Of a stretch of DNA of 46,987 nt, positions 27,232 to 36,669 are shown piece by piece. Below the pieces are notes generated by a model. That model was not told where the DNA came from and ran no database searches. It worked only from the letters and a program-made list of their open reading frames with translations. Each line of letters starts with the position of its first letter. The stretch's first letter is position 1. This stretch comes from Paenibacillus terrae (GTDB lineage: Bacteria; Bacillota; Bacilli; Paenibacillales; Paenibacillaceae): assembly GCF_005217525.1 (NCBI RefSeq), contig NZ_PNXQ01000005.1:678740-725726 (forward strand), given 5' to 3'. Both the position numbers and the translations under genes were made by a program.

Positions 27232-27271
27232 AAAAAAAGTGAATGTTTCACGTGAAACATTCACTTTTTTT
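27232..27271. terminator. 40-bp perfect palindrome: parS site inside a bidirectional terminator
   Basis: The parS sequence TGTTTCACGTGAAACA (27244-27259) is the core of a palindrome extended by GTGAA/TTCAC and by A7/T7 tracts on both sides, every base matching. Read on either strand it is a stem followed by a T-run, so it can terminate the mnmE-mnmG-rsmG transcript while serving as the second parS site. Confidence 0.85.
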
Positions 27272-27278
27272 CAATTGG

Positions 27279-28001
27279 TTACACTAACGGTGTTTTTAAA
27301 GGCGTACCTGGCTTTCGCGGATATTTCCGTGGTGTAGCTGCCCTTTTTTCAATAATAATCATATGTCTGGCTGCATCCTCCACAGGTAACTGAAAAGCCT
27401 GAATATGCTTAATCTTTCCTTTAAGCTCTTTCAAGCTATAGGAAGCTTCCTTGATTTCTTCCGTTGGGTCACTGCCTTTCATCGCAGCAAAGTGACCCCC
27501 TTCACGGACAAACGGTAAACAAAACTCATTCAGCACTGCAAGACGGGCAACGGCTCTGGCTGTGACCAGATCGTAGCTATCCCTGTATCCCGTTTTACGA
27601 CCCAATTCCTCTGCCCTGCTATGGATCAGCTCCACGTCTTCCAAGCCTAGCTGCTCTACCACATGCGCCAGAAATTGTATACGTTTGTTCAATGAATCCA
27701 CAATAGTCAACTGAATCTGCGGAAAGCATATTTTCAAAGGAATCCCCGGGAACCCTGCCCCCGATCCGATATCCGCCAAGCTTTTCACATCATTTAACGG
27801 AACATAAAAGGCCAGTGAAAGAGAATCGTAAAAATGCTTGGTGTACACCGCATCACGCTCTGTAATGCCTGTCAGGTTCATCTTTTCATTCCACTCAACC
27901 AGCACACGATAATACGTTTCGAACTGCTCTAGCTGACTGTCATTAATCACAATGCTATGCTCTGCCAGTCGCTGCTTAAATTGCTGTTGTATCGCGTCCA
28001 T
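27279..28001 (-). CDS. rsmG: 16S rRNA (guanine-N7)-methyltransferase RsmG
   Basis: A 240-residue SAM-dependent enzyme (GidB) methylating G527 of 16S rRNA. SAM-binding motif ADIGSGAGFPGIPLKI near residue 70, then TIVDSLNKRIQFL and VTARAVARL. Loss of the E. coli homologue gives low-level streptomycin resistance. Start and the mnmG stop overlap (TAATG). It is the last gene of the mnmE-mnmG-rsmG operon; the parS-terminator begins 8 bases past its stop. Confidence 0.96.
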   Translation of the reverse strand: MDAIQQQFKQRLAEHSIVINDSQLEQFETYYRVLVEWNEKMNLTGITERDAVYTKHFYDSLSLAFYVPLNDVKSLADIGSGAGFPGIPLKICFPQIQLTIVDSLNKRIQFLAHVVEQLGLEDVELIHSRAEELGRKTGYRDSYDLVTARAVARLAVLNEFCLPFVREGGHFAAMKGSDPTEEIKEASYSLKELKGKIKHIQAFQLPVEDAARHMIIIEKRAATPRKYPRKPGTPLKTPLV

Positions 28002-29890
28002 TATGATCCCCTTGCTGCCGTTACGCGGTTATAATGCTCCAGATAAACGAGCAAGATGGAAATGTCCGCAGGAGTCACACCCGAAATACGGGATGCCTGA
28101 CCAATCGACATCGGACGAATTTTGGCAAGCTTCTGCTTGGCTTCAATCGCCAAACCCTGAACCTCATCGTATACGATATCCTCTGGAAGCTTTTTCTTCT
28201 CCATTTTTTGCAGACGTTCTACATGCATCAGTTGTTTCTCGATGTAGCCCGCATACTTAATCTGGATTTCCACCTGCTCCTGTTCCTCCTCAGTCAGAGC
28301 TACAGGTGAAGGTGAAATTTGTGCCACTTGTGCATAGCTAATCTCTGGTCGACGCAGCACGGTTAACAAATTACTGCCGTCCTGTATCGGTGCAGATCCA
28401 CCTTGCTCCAGCATCTCATTGACATCAACCGGACGCACTTTTGCCAGACGCAAACGCTCAATCTCTTGCTCTACCTTTTGTTTCTTATCCAAAAAGCGCT
28501 CGTACCGTTCATTCGTAATCAGGCCGATATCATGTCCGATCGGAGTCAAACGCAAATCTGCATTATCATGACGCAGCAACAGACGGTATTCTGCACGGGA
28601 GGTTAGCAAACGGTAAGGCTCATTCGTCCCCTTGGTCACCAGATCGTCGATCAGAACCCCGATATAGCCTTGTGAGCGGTCCAACACGACAGGTTCTTTG
28701 CCCTGCACCTTACGAGCCGCGTTAATGCCTGCCATAACCCCTTGGCCCGCAGCTTCTTCATAACCGGAAGTGCCGTTAATTTGACCCGCCGTGAACAGGC
28801 CAGGTACTCTTTTTGTTTCCAACGTAGGCCACAATTGTGTAGGCACCATGGCATCATACTCAATCGCATAGCCGTTACGCATCATTTCTACCTTTTCCAT
28901 CCCCGGAATCGAGCGCAGCACAGCTAATTGCACATCCTCAGGCAAGCTGGTCGACAAGCCTTGAACATAGTATTCAGATGTGTTTTTACCCTCAGGCTCC
29001 AAAAAGATCTGGTGCTTCGGCTTATCACTAAAACGTACCACTTTATCTTCAATAGATGGACAATAACGCGGTCCTGTTCCTTCAATCAGACCGGAGAACA
29101 TCGGTGCACGATGCAAATTATCATTAATAATCTGATGAGTTTCCACTGAAGTATAGGTCAGCCAGCAAGGAAGTTGCTCATTATCCGAAGACTTCGTTTC
29201 ATACGAGAAAAACTTCGGTTGATCGTCCCCCGGCTGAATTTCGGTTTTGCTAAAATCAATCGTGTCCTTATGCACGCGCGGCGGTGTACCCGTTTTGAAG
29301 CGGACCAAATCAAAGCCCAGCTCGCGCAAATGCTCAGACAGTCTCAACGAAGGCTGTTGATTGTTCGGGCCACTCTCATACATCAGCTCACCCATAATGA
29401 TTTTACCACGTAAATAAGTGCCTGTAGTCAATACAACCGCTTTGCTTCGGTACTCCGTACCAGTCTTCGTGATGACGCCCACGCAATGACCGTCTTCAAT
29501 AATCAGCTCTTCCACCATTCCCTGGCGCAAGGTCAGATTTGGTTCCTTTTCCATCGTTTCCTTCATCGTATGCTGATAAGAGAACTTGTCAGCCTGCGCG
29601 CGCAATGCGTGGACCGCAGGCCCCTTACCTGTGTTCAGCATCCGCATTTGGATAAACGTCTTGTCGATGTTCCGGCCCATTTCGCCGCCCAGAGCATCAA
29701 TTTCACGCACCACATGCCCCTTGGCAGGACCACCAATAGACGGGTTGCAGGGCATGAACGCAACCATATCCAGGTTAATCGTAATCATCAACGTACGACA
29801 GCCCATCCGGGCTGCTGCCAAGGCGGATTCCACACCCGCATGGCCCGCGCCCACGACAATTACGTCATAGTCGCCTCCTTGATATCCCAT
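28001..29890 (-). CDS. mnmG: tRNA uridine-34 5-carboxymethylaminomethyl modification enzyme MnmG (GidA)
   Basis: A 629-residue FAD protein with the dinucleotide motif [19 protein letters not shown] at the N-terminus. The GidA signature TPPR ([12 protein letters not shown]), GYEEAAGQG and a C-terminal domain with [17 protein letters not shown] are present. With MnmE it makes cmnm5U34 in tRNAs reading two-codon boxes. AAGGAGG precedes the start. The gap to mnmE is about 100 bases with no terminator. Confidence 0.97.
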   Translation of the reverse strand: MGYQGGDYDVIVVGAGHAGVESALAAARMGCRTLMITINLDMVAFMPCNPSIGGPAKGHVVREIDALGGEMGRNIDKTFIQMRMLNTGKGPAVHALRAQADKFSYQHTMKETMEKEPNLTLRQGMVEELIIEDGHCVGVITKTGTEYRSKAVVLTTGTYLRGKIIMGELMYESGPNNQQPSLRLSEHLRELGFDLVRFKTGTPPRVHKDTIDFSKTEIQPGDDQPKFFSYETKSSDNEQLPCWLTYTSVETHQIINDNLHRAPMFSGLIEGTGPRYCPSIEDKVVRFSDKPKHQIFLEPEGKNTSEYYVQGLSTSLPEDVQLAVLRSIPGMEKVEMMRNGYAIEYDAMVPTQLWPTLETKRVPGLFTAGQINGTSGYEEAAGQGVMAGINAARKVQGKEPVVLDRSQGYIGVLIDDLVTKGTNEPYRLLTSRAEYRLLLRHDNADLRLTPIGHDIGLITNERYERFLDKKQKVEQEIERLRLAKVRPVDVNEMLEQGGSAPIQDGSNLLTVLRRPEISYAQVAQISPSPVALTEEEQEQVEIQIKYAGYIEKQLMHVERLQKMEKKKLPEDIVYDEVQGLAIEAKQKLAKIRPMSIGQASRISGVTPADISILLVYLEHYNRVTAARGS

Positions 29891-29990
29891 ACCTCTCTTA
29901 CCTCCTTATGCACTTCGGTCTTTGCGTACCAAATATGCTCTTGTATATCTATAACGATAGTAGGGCTTAACACAGCCATACTCGAATGTC

Positions 29991-31367
29991 CTATTTGCCC
30001 AGACAGAATTGTGAAAATATTTGATCGATTAACGCATCATGCGCCGTATCGCCCACAATCTCGCCCAAATGCTCCCACGCCAGCCGTACATCAATCTGAA
30101 TCATGTCAATCGGAACGAATTGATCAGCGGCCTCATAGGCATCTACCAACGATTGGCGAGCCTTCTTTAACAAGGCAATATGCCGTACATTGCTGACATA
30201 TGTCATGTCGGCTGATTCCAGCTTACCACTAAAGAACAACTGCGATATGGCCTGCTCCAGCCGATCCGCTCCCTCATTTTCCTTTACAGACATTGGTACG
30301 ATAAGCTCTTCTGGAACATACCGCAGCAGCAAATCCCGGTCTACTTGGGCCGGTAAGTCCATTTTATTCATAATGACAATCGCTTGTCTACCGCGGATTT
30401 GTTCCATTAATGCCATTTCATCCTCATGCAGCGGTTCGTTGGCGTTAATTACGATGAGCAGCAGATCCGCTTCACTGACCGCTGTTCTCGAACGCTCTAC
30501 CCCGATCCGTTCCACTACATCCATCGTTTCCCGAATGCCAGCCGTATCCAGCAGCTTCAAAGGAATGCTGTTAATCGTCACATATTCCTCAATAACGTCA
30601 CGGGTCGTGCCCGGAATATCGGTCACAATCGCCCGTTCGCCCTGAGCCAGTGTATTCAGCAGCGAGGATTTCCCCACATTCGGTCTTCCAACAATTGCTG
30701 TGGTCAGGCCCTCACGTAAAATTTTCCCTTGCTCCGCTGTATGCAGCAGCCGATCAATTTCGGCCATGACCTGACTACTCTTATCCTTGATCAACTCAGA
30801 CGTAAAAGATTCCACATCATGCTCAGGATAATCAATGTTCACTTCAATATGAGCCAGTGTCTCTACCAGAACATGCCGCAAACGGCGGATATTTTGTGAC
30901 AGTTGTCCATCTACTTGCTTCAAAGCGACTGAAAAAGCTTTATCCGACTTCGAGCGAATCAGGTCAATGACTCCCTCCGCCTGACTCAGATCAATACGAC
31001 CGTTCAGAAAAGCACGCTTCGTGAATTCGCCCGGCTCGGCCAAACGTATATTTTGCAGCAGTAGTAAATCCATCACCCGTTTAACGGCTACAACCCCGCC
31101 ATGGGTACTGATTTCTACGACATCTTCTGTTGTAAAAGAGCGGGGCGCCCGCATAACCGTAACTAGAACTTCCTCCACCTTTTCATGGCTTTGAGGATCT
31201 ATAATATGTCCATAGTGTACCGTGTGAGATGGAGCCTTGCTTAGAGGCGTCTTGCTCAGGAACAAAGCTTCCACCTCTGTAACGGCTTCCGGGCCGCTGA
31301 CCCGTACAACCGCAATGCCCCCTTCGCCGACTGCCGTTGCAATGGCAGCTATGGTTTCGCTCAGCAT
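29991..31367 (-). CDS. mnmE: tRNA modification GTPase MnmE (TrmE)
   Basis: A 458-residue GTPase partner of MnmG. The N-terminal folate-binding domain begins [21 protein letters not shown]. The inserted G domain has G1 GRPNVGKSS (about 227-235), G2 TTRD, G3 DTAG and G4 NKMD. The C-terminus ends FCLGK, carrying the conserved cysteine. AGGAGG precedes the start. It begins the operon; a very stable hairpin lies just upstream. Confidence 0.97.
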   Translation of the reverse strand: MLSETIAAIATAVGEGGIAVVRVSGPEAVTEVEALFLSKTPLSKAPSHTVHYGHIIDPQSHEKVEEVLVTVMRAPRSFTTEDVVEISTHGGVVAVKRVMDLLLLQNIRLAEPGEFTKRAFLNGRIDLSQAEGVIDLIRSKSDKAFSVALKQVDGQLSQNIRRLRHVLVETLAHIEVNIDYPEHDVESFTSELIKDKSSQVMAEIDRLLHTAEQGKILREGLTTAIVGRPNVGKSSLLNTLAQGERAIVTDIPGTTRDVIEEYVTINSIPLKLLDTAGIRETMDVVERIGVERSRTAVSEADLLLIVINANEPLHEDEMALMEQIRGRQAIVIMNKMDLPAQVDRDLLLRYVPEELIVPMSVKENEGADRLEQAISQLFFSGKLESADMTYVSNVRHIALLKKARQSLVDAYEAADQFVPIDMIQIDVRLAWEHLGEIVGDTAHDALIDQIFSQFCLGK

Positions 31368-31391
31368 ATGGTTTCTACCTCCTGTCTAGTA

Positions 31392-31432
31392 GAAACGGAT
31401 TGCCGTCCTTCATCAAGGACGGCAACCGTTTC
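31392..31432 (-). other. strong hairpin in the mnmE 5' region
   Basis: GAAACGG plus TGCCGTCCTT pairs with AAGGACGGCA plus CCGTTTC around a CATC loop: 17 pairs with only small internal bulges. It ends about 25 bases before the mnmE start. No T-run follows on either strand, so it is not an ordinary terminator. Confidence 0.5.
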
Positions 31433-31506
31433 AGCAAGAAATATAAGAACAAATGAGTGAAACTTATAAAGTCTTATATTTCAAAATTTTGCAAAATCCT
31501 CATTTG

Positions 31507-31547
31507 AAAAAAAGCAATGGCTTCTGCACCTTGCAGAGAGCCATTGC
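31507..31547 (-). terminator. Rho-independent terminator of the rnpA/yidC-jag transcript
   Basis: On the minus strand GCAATGGCTCTCTGCA pairs with TGCAGAAGCCATTGC, followed by seven T, immediately past the jag stop. Confidence 0.9.
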
Positions 31548-31553
31548 GTCGGA

Positions 31554-32315
31554 TTATTTTTTGGCAATGACGACGCGCCGATTCGGCTCGTCCCCCTTGC
31601 TGTATGTTCTAACCTGCGCATGCTGTTGAAGCTTGGCGTGAATCAGCTTCCGCTCCTGTGACGGCATTGGCTCCAGCACTACTTCCTTGCCGTAACGAAT
31701 AGCTTGGTTGGCCAGTCGATCCGCCAAATCCTCCAGCGTTTTTTGCCGACGTGCGCGAAATTGCTCGGCATCCAGCACAATTCGGATGAATTTGTCAGAA
31801 TGACGATTGGCAACGATATTCGTTAGGTACTGCAATGCATCCAGCGTCTGTCCCCGGCGGCCGATCAGCATGCCGAGCGACGGACCGGATATATCCAGTA
31901 TGCTTTCATCCTTGCGGTGACGAACATCCACTTCAACATCCAGTCCCATTCCCGCTGCTGTTTCATGGATAAAACGTACAGCTTCTTCATAGGGGTCTGC
32001 ATGGCCTATGGAGGCTTCCTTGCTCGTGCGTACTTCCTGCTGCGTAACAGGTTCAGCTTCTGGAACAACAGCCTGTCCCATGGTAGACACCTGAGCCGAT
32101 ACATGATGTTCAGCCGTGTGTGTGGTTTCGGGAGACGGATCAGATAGCAGCGTAAGCTCTACCTTCGCCTTCTTGACCCCGAGCCACCCCAGGAATCCTT
32201 TTGACGGCTGTTCCAACACGTTTACGGTTACCCGCTCACGGCTTACTCCCAGCTGGGAGAGTCCTTGTTTTACAGCATCTTCAACGGTTTTTCCTGAAGT
32301 CACGACTTTGGTCAT
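31554..32315 (-). CDS. jag: RNA-binding protein Jag (KhpB/EloR, SpoIIIJ-associated)
   Basis: A 253-residue protein with an N-terminal Jag_N domain (MTKVVTSGKTVEDAVKQGLSQLG), a Pro/Glu/Thr-rich linker (about 75-115), a KH-II domain with ILDISGPSLGMLIGRRGQTLDALQYL (GxxG as GRRG) and an R3H domain near the end (PMPSQERKLIHAKLQQH). Homologues pair with KhpA and affect cell elongation. It overlaps yidC by 4 bases and is translationally coupled to it. No khpA gene is in the window. Confidence 0.95.
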   Translation of the reverse strand: MTKVVTSGKTVEDAVKQGLSQLGVSRERVTVNVLEQPSKGFLGWLGVKKAKVELTLLSDPSPETTHTAEHHVSAQVSTMGQAVVPEAEPVTQQEVRTSKEASIGHADPYEEAVRFIHETAAGMGLDVEVDVRHRKDESILDISGPSLGMLIGRRGQTLDALQYLTNIVANRHSDKFIRIVLDAEQFRARRQKTLEDLADRLANQAIRYGKEVVLEPMPSQERKLIHAKLQQHAQVRTYSKGDEPNRRVVIAKK

Positions 32316-33184
32316 CTCGACTTTTTAGCCCCCTTCGAGTTTCTGCCACCTTTTTTCTTGTTATTGCTATTGGAGGAACCTGTTTTCGTAAGACTGGCTG
32401 TTTTCACATTTGCCAGCGCAACTTCTTTATCCTTATTCCGATAAAGGAAATAGTTTTGAATAATCGTGTAAATATTACTGTAGAACCAGTATAACGGCAA
32501 AGCAGATGGGAAGTTATACGACATGAACAGAATCAGAACCGGATAGACGTACAGCAAAAATTGCATCGGTCCCTGCTGCGGAGTCGGATTCATTTTCATC
32601 ATCATCCAGGTTTGGACGAATGTTGTAATTGCCGCCAGAATTGGCAGGATAAAGAAGTGATCCGGTTTACCTAACTGGAGCCACAAGAAATCATGATCCC
32701 GTAATGCCGAATTATAGTAAATGGCATTATAAAGCGCGATGAAAATCGGCATCTGAACGATCAAAGGAAGACAGCCCGCCATCGGGTTAACCTTGTTTTC
32801 CTGGAACAGCCTCATCGTCTCTTGCTGGACCTTCTCAGGCGTATCCTTGTATTTCGCTTGAATTTCTTTTAATTGCGGCTGAATGGCCTGCATTGCTTTA
32901 GAACTGCGTACTTGCTTGAGTGTAAGCGGCAAAATAATGGTACGCACGATAATCACCAGTATCAGTACGGCCAGGCCATACTCTCCAGAGAACCATTGGG
33001 CAAACGTATCCAGCGCATACGAAAACCAGTAAACGACATATCTTTGCCACCAAGATCCATTGGCCAAGTCTGCCGTCGTGTAAGAATTGTGGACTGTCGG
33101 AGCACATCCAGACAGCACAGCAACAAGTGCCAATAAGGCAATCAGGAGGAACCATTTCCCCCGTTGAGTCTTCAAACGCGACAC
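32312..33184 (-). CDS. yidC: membrane protein insertase YidC (SpoIIIJ)
   Basis: A 290-residue lipoprotein insertase. The signal peptide has lipobox LSGC (Cys27). Five membrane segments follow, with the hydrophilic groove Arg in VRTIILPLTLKQVRSSKAMQ and the loop QPQLKEIQAKYKDTPEKVQQETMRLFQENKVNPMAGCLPLIVQMPIFIALY, diagnostic of the Oxa1 family. The tail is rich in Lys/Asn/Ser. GTG start with AAAGGGG eight bases upstream. SpoIIIJ is needed for engulfed-forespore development in B. subtilis. Order rpmH-rnpA-yidC-jag is conserved. Confidence 0.96.
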   Translation of the reverse strand: MSRLKTQRGKWFLLIALLALVAVLSGCAPTVHNSYTTADLANGSWWQRYVVYWFSYALDTFAQWFSGEYGLAVLILVIIVRTIILPLTLKQVRSSKAMQAIQPQLKEIQAKYKDTPEKVQQETMRLFQENKVNPMAGCLPLIVQMPIFIALYNAIYYNSALRDHDFLWLQLGKPDHFFILPILAAITTFVQTWMMMKMNPTPQQGPMQFLLYVYPVLILFMSYNFPSALPLYWFYSNIYTIIQNYFLYRNKDKEVALANVKTASLTKTGSSNSNNKKKGGRNSKGAKKSR

Positions 33185-33255
33185 TTCATAACCCCTTTCT
33201 TAACCAATCCATTCCAACGTAAATCATACCATATCCTGTAGGACAAAGATACTGA

Positions 33256-33606
33256 CTATCGGCGTGAAGACTTGAGCAGCGAGGCTTTGCGCAGAACGTG
33301 CAGCACGCTTTTCTCCAGCTCCTGATACGACATTGTAACTGCTCCCTTGCGGACGATAAAAATCAGATCCATTTGCTCCACCAATTCATGCTCATGATGG
33401 CGCACAATTTCCTTGACGATCCTGCGCATCCGGTTGCGGACAACTGCATTGCCGATCTTCTTGCTGGCCGAAATTCCAACGCGGAACTGCTCTACCTCTC
33501 TGCGGCGGAACCAGTACACCACAAACTGATGGTTGGCAAAAGATTTGCCATGGCGGTATACGCGCCCAAAGTCCGCCCGGTTTCGTAGACGCAATTTTTT
33601 TTGCAC
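33256..33606 (-). CDS. rnpA: ribonuclease P protein component
   Basis: A 116-residue basic protein with the RNase P motif RNRMRRIVKEIVRHH (about 57-71) and the N-terminal RLRNRADFGRVYRHGKS. It assists the RNase P RNA in maturing tRNA 5' ends. It uses a GTG start with AGGAG upstream. The gap to rpmH (33607-33869) contains the rpmH terminator and a CATGCCGGCATG palindrome at about 33634-33645. Confidence 0.96.
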   Translation of the reverse strand: MQKKLRLRNRADFGRVYRHGKSFANHQFVVYWFRRREVEQFRVGISASKKIGNAVVRNRMRRIVKEIVRHHEHELVEQMDLIFIVRKGAVTMSYQELEKSVLHVLRKASLLKSSRR

Positions 33607-33833
33607 GGCGCTTCTCCTTGCTCATCTCTTTTACACATGCCGGCATGCCAATCCTTACCCCTTATATAGTAAGAAGTATGGACAACATTCCACCATGGTA
33701 ATCTCGCTTATTTTACATCCATTTTCAAAAGCTTCATCTAATATAGATCAGGTTGCGGTGCTCCTCCCTCTTTTTTCACTGCATTTCTACAGACATAGGG
33801 AAAGCAAACCGCCCCATAAATACCTCCATTATG

Positions 33834-33860
33834 AAAAAAAAGACCACCGTAGTGGTCTTT
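33834..33860 (-). terminator. terminator (attenuator) after rpmH
   Basis: On the minus strand AAAGACCAC / GTGGTCTT with a TACG loop, then eight T. It lies between rpmH and rnpA, so it would lower rnpA expression relative to L34. Confidence 0.88.
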
Positions 33861-33869
33861 ATGCACGCA

Positions 33870-34004
33870 TTACGCACTCAATACTTTTCTGCCTTTTTGG
33901 CGACGAGCTGCCAAAACTTTACGGCCATTCTTTGTGCTCATTCTTTTACGGAAGCCGTGAACTTTTTTACGCTTGCTGACATTCGGTCTGAAAGTCGGTC
34001 TCAT
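33870..34004 (-). CDS. rpmH: 50S ribosomal protein L34
   Basis: A 44-residue, very basic protein: begins [20 protein letters not shown], continues with [20 protein letters not shown] and ends VLSA. It is the complete L34 in its universal place beside the origin, with AAGGAGG upstream. It is too short for many ORF callers. Confidence 0.97.
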   Translation of the reverse strand: MRPTFRPNVSKRKKVHGFRKRMSTKNGRKVLAARRQKGRKVLSA

Positions 34005-34085
34005 TGTACTGCACCTCCTTACAAGGAATACGTTTTATATGGAATATACCTAACATAGCAATCTCCACAAAAAACACCTTTGTAC

Positions 34086-34114
34086 ATTTAACCATAAATA
34101 GCGGCCAAAGTCAA
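34086..34114 (-). promoter_or_regulatory. rpmH promoter
   Basis: On the minus strand TTGACT (34109-34114), 17 bp, extended TGG-TTAAAT (-10 at 34086-34091). The start is near 34079. Confidence 0.7.
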
Positions 34115-34478
34115 TGTACAGCTTCATCTTCTCCCTCTAAATCACACAATCCTCTCCCTCTTTTTCATGACCAAAGATTTCGCTCCTTCATCCAGTTCAC
34201 TGATCCCACGCTCCTTTCCCCTTTTTGATCGTGGATTCGTGGATTTGCTTCGACTTTCCTTCTTCAATATCAGCTTGTCTACATTTTGTGGTCCATCCAC
34301 CACTCCTGTTCCTTACAGTTCGTTCTTCCTTCCTACTTCCTAATTTCTTTACACCGTCTTTTATTTTGAGATCGCATATTTCCAGGCATCATAACCATAT
34401 CATTAAAAATATTGTCGGAAACGTTACCGGAAATTTTCAACAGGAAAAACGCCTCCTGTGACCAAAAGGTAACAGCTG

Positions 34479-34761
34479 TTATGCACAGATCCACAAAAAA
34501 AGCTGAATTGTGATTTAAATGGTCATAACCTGTGCATAACATTTTGAGACGAAAAAGAGTTATTGTCGAAAACTGAACAAATTATAAACAATATCTTGTG
34601 TTGTGAATAAAAATTGTACACAACAGATTGAATTTGTGGATAAATAACCACGAGTCATTGAAATACAAGGCTTCTTTTGCTATGATGATATTACTTTTGA
34701 ATGTGAATATGTTGTTTTACCCTCCATATTATCAACACCCTGTGGATAAAGTTGTGAACAA
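34479..34761. other. oriC: oriC, upstream DnaA-box cluster
   Basis: Boxes close to TTATCCACA: TTATGCACA 34479-34487 (+), TGTGCATAA 34531-34539 (-), TGTGAATAA 34602-34610 (-), TGTGGATAA 34635-34643 (-, perfect), TTATCAACA 34729-34737 (+), TGTGGATAA 34741-34749 (-, perfect) and TGTGAACAA 34753-34761 (-). The interval is A+T-rich. It corresponds to incA/incB of B. subtilis, between rpmH and dnaA. Confidence 0.85.
34563..34570 (+). promoter_or_regulatory. Spo0A box within oriC
   Basis: TTGTCGAA is an exact match to the 0A box, set among the DnaA boxes. A second, 7-of-8, inverted match (TTCGACAT) is at 34836-34843. Spo0A binding in oriC is known in B. subtilis; here it is inferred. Confidence 0.5.
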
Positions 34762-34769
34762 GTTCAATT

Positions 34770-35136
34770 TATCCATCTTTTTATTTTTGTGCGGATTCGG
34801 GATTCTGGGGATATATTCTACATTTATCAATTGATTTCGACATATTGCAGTCCCGTTTTGGCCTGCGGGATCAAGAGAACGGATCGTGCCGCACATTCCC
34901 TCCTGAGAAATATCGCCTTTCTTCTGCCGATCAGCAGCGGATTTTTCCATTAGCTATTTTTCAGGACTATTTTGTGCTGCGTTCTCTCATCACACTGCCG
35001 CATGATTTAGGCGGCGGTATGTCTTTTTATGGCCTTCAACAACATTTTTGGGATTTTAGGCGTTTTGCCGAAGCGCTGGGAGCAGCCCTTTACAGCTTAA
35101 ACGGCAAAATGTCAGGATTTAAAAGGAGTGACGTCT
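34770..35136. other. noncoding leader between DnaA boxes and dnaA
   Basis: About 370 bases. The first part is A+T-rich; from about 34845 base composition rises. A weak promoter candidate (TTGTGC near 34790, then TATATT) precedes dnaA. No supported gene; an open frame on the plus strand lacks a ribosome site and runs into dnaA. Confidence 0.4.
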
Positions 35137-36483
35137 GTGGACAGCCATACCTCTGAACTATGGCAGCAAATTCTATCCATCATACAAACCAAGCTGAGTA
35201 AGCCGAGTTACGACACTTGGTTTAAGGCTACCAAGGCAGCGAAACTGAATGACCACTCCATTGTGATTTCTGCACCGACAACTTTTGCCGTGGAATGGCT
35301 TGAAAGCCGCTATACCAAGCTAGTCGGGGCAACGGTTTATGAAATTTTGGGCAAGCAGCTGGAGGTCAAGTTCGTCATTGAAGAGAACAAGCCCGCCGAG
35401 TTCGATCTCCAGCAACAACCTCAGCAGCAGCCGGTCATACATGAAGAAGCCGTGTCCCATATGCTGAATCCCAAATATACATTCGATACGTTCGTCATCG
35501 GATCGGGGAACCGTTTTGCCCATGCAGCATCGCTGGCCGTCGCCGAGGCGCCGGCCAAAGCTTACAACCCGCTGTTTCTGTACGGCGGCGTAGGTCTGGG
35601 CAAAACGCATCTGATGCACGCCATCGGGCATTATATTTTGGAGCACAACCCGGCCAGCAAGGTGGTATATTTGTCATCTGAGAAGTTTACTAACGAATTT
35701 ATTAATGCCATCCGGGACAACCGTGGTGAAAGCTTCCGGAACAAATATCGTAATATTGATATTTTGCTCATCGATGATATTCAGTTTATTGCAGGCAAGG
35801 AGTCGACGCAGGAGGAATTTTTTCACACGTTCAATGCGCTTCATGAGGAACGCAAACAAATTATTATCTCAAGCGATCGTCCGCCTAAAGAGATCCCAAC
35901 GCTGGAGGAACGGCTGCGTTCCCGCTTTGAGTGGGGATTGATTACGGATATTCAGCCGCCGGATTTGGAAACGCGAATTGCAATTCTTCGGAAAAAGGCG
36001 CGAGCGGAAAACCTGGATATTCCCAATGAGGCCATGATGTATATCGCCAACCAGATTGATACGAACATCCGTGAGCTGGAAGGGGCGCTGATTCGCGTCG
36101 TTGCCTATTCCTCGCTGACCAATCAGGATGTGACAAGTCATCTCGCGGCCGAGGCGTTAAAGGATATTATTCCTTCCAGTCGTCCCAAAATGATTACCAT
36201 TCAGGATATACAGCATCAAGTCGGGGAATTTTACAATCTGCGCCTGGAGGATTTCAAAGCACGCAAGCGGACGAAGGCGGTGGCTTTTCCACGGCAGATC
36301 GCTATGTACCTGTCCCGTGAGCTAACCGACTATTCTTTGCCGAAAATCGGAGAAGCCTTCGGTGGACGCGACCATACAACCGTCATTCATGCGCACGAAA
36401 AAATCTCCAAATCCATTCAAGTGGATCAGGAGCTGTTCAAAGTTATCAACAGCCTAATCGAAAAAATCAAAAATCCAACCTGA
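35137..36483 (+). CDS. dnaA: chromosomal replication initiator protein DnaA
   Basis: A 448-residue AAA+ initiator. Domain I (1-80) begins [28 protein letters not shown]; a Gln-rich domain II linker follows (about 88-105). Domain III has Walker A GGVGLGKT (150-157) and Walker [11 protein letters not shown], and arginine-finger region LRSRFEWGL. Domain IV ends with [15 protein letters not shown], which reads DnaA boxes. GTG at 35137 is preferred because AAAGGAG lies 8 bases before it; another GTG at 35128 overlaps that site. Confidence 0.98.
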   Translation: MDSHTSELWQQILSIIQTKLSKPSYDTWFKATKAAKLNDHSIVISAPTTFAVEWLESRYTKLVGATVYEILGKQLEVKFVIEENKPAEFDLQQQPQQQPVIHEEAVSHMLNPKYTFDTFVIGSGNRFAHAASLAVAEAPAKAYNPLFLYGGVGLGKTHLMHAIGHYILEHNPASKVVYLSSEKFTNEFINAIRDNRGESFRNKYRNIDILLIDDIQFIAGKESTQEEFFHTFNALHEERKQIIISSDRPPKEIPTLEERLRSRFEWGLITDIQPPDLETRIAILRKKARAENLDIPNEAMMYIANQIDTNIRELEGALIRVVAYSSLTNQDVTSHLAAEALKDIIPSSRPKMITIQDIQHQVGEFYNLRLEDFKARKRTKAVAFPRQIAMYLSRELTDYSLPKIGEAFGGRDHTTVIHAHEKISKSIQVDQELFKVINSLIEKIKNPT

Positions 36484-36507
36484 ACAAGTTCAGAGCCTAT
36501 ACACAAC

Positions 36508-36591
36508 TTATACACATGTGGATAGGCTTGATTTTATTAGGCTTGCAGCGACTTATCCACATATTCAGTGCGCCTATTACTATTACTAATA
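36508..36591 (+). other. oriC: oriC unwinding region: DnaA boxes and DnaA-trios
   Basis: Between dnaA and dnaN: TTATACACA (36508-36516), TGTGGATAG (36517-36525, inverted) and a perfect TTATCCACA (36553-36561). A short G/C cluster follows (about 36568-36574), then CTATTACTATTACTAATAG (from 36574), whose complement reads GAT/AAT repeats. This is the layout of the B. subtilis basal unwinding system: box, GC-rich spacer, DnaA-trios. Confidence 0.8.
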
Positions 36592-36669
36592 GATTTTAAA
36601 GATATACATCACCTAAATAAGGCCCGCGTCAACGCGTGCTTGAAGGATTAAAACCCGTAGGAGGAACTT

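Noticed and set aside
26935..27255. 106-codon open frame on the plus strand upstream of noc
   Set aside because: No ribosome site; ends inside the parS-terminator palindrome; composition not protein-like.
27740..27756. CCCCGGGAA in rsmG as a possible Noc-binding site
   Set aside because: Too many mismatches to ATTTCCCGGGAAAT; it lies in a conserved coding motif of RsmG.
34845..35156. 103-codon open frame on the plus strand running into dnaA
   Set aside because: No ribosome site, begins at an unusual codon, overlaps the dnaA ribosome site and start, and the product looks like no known family.
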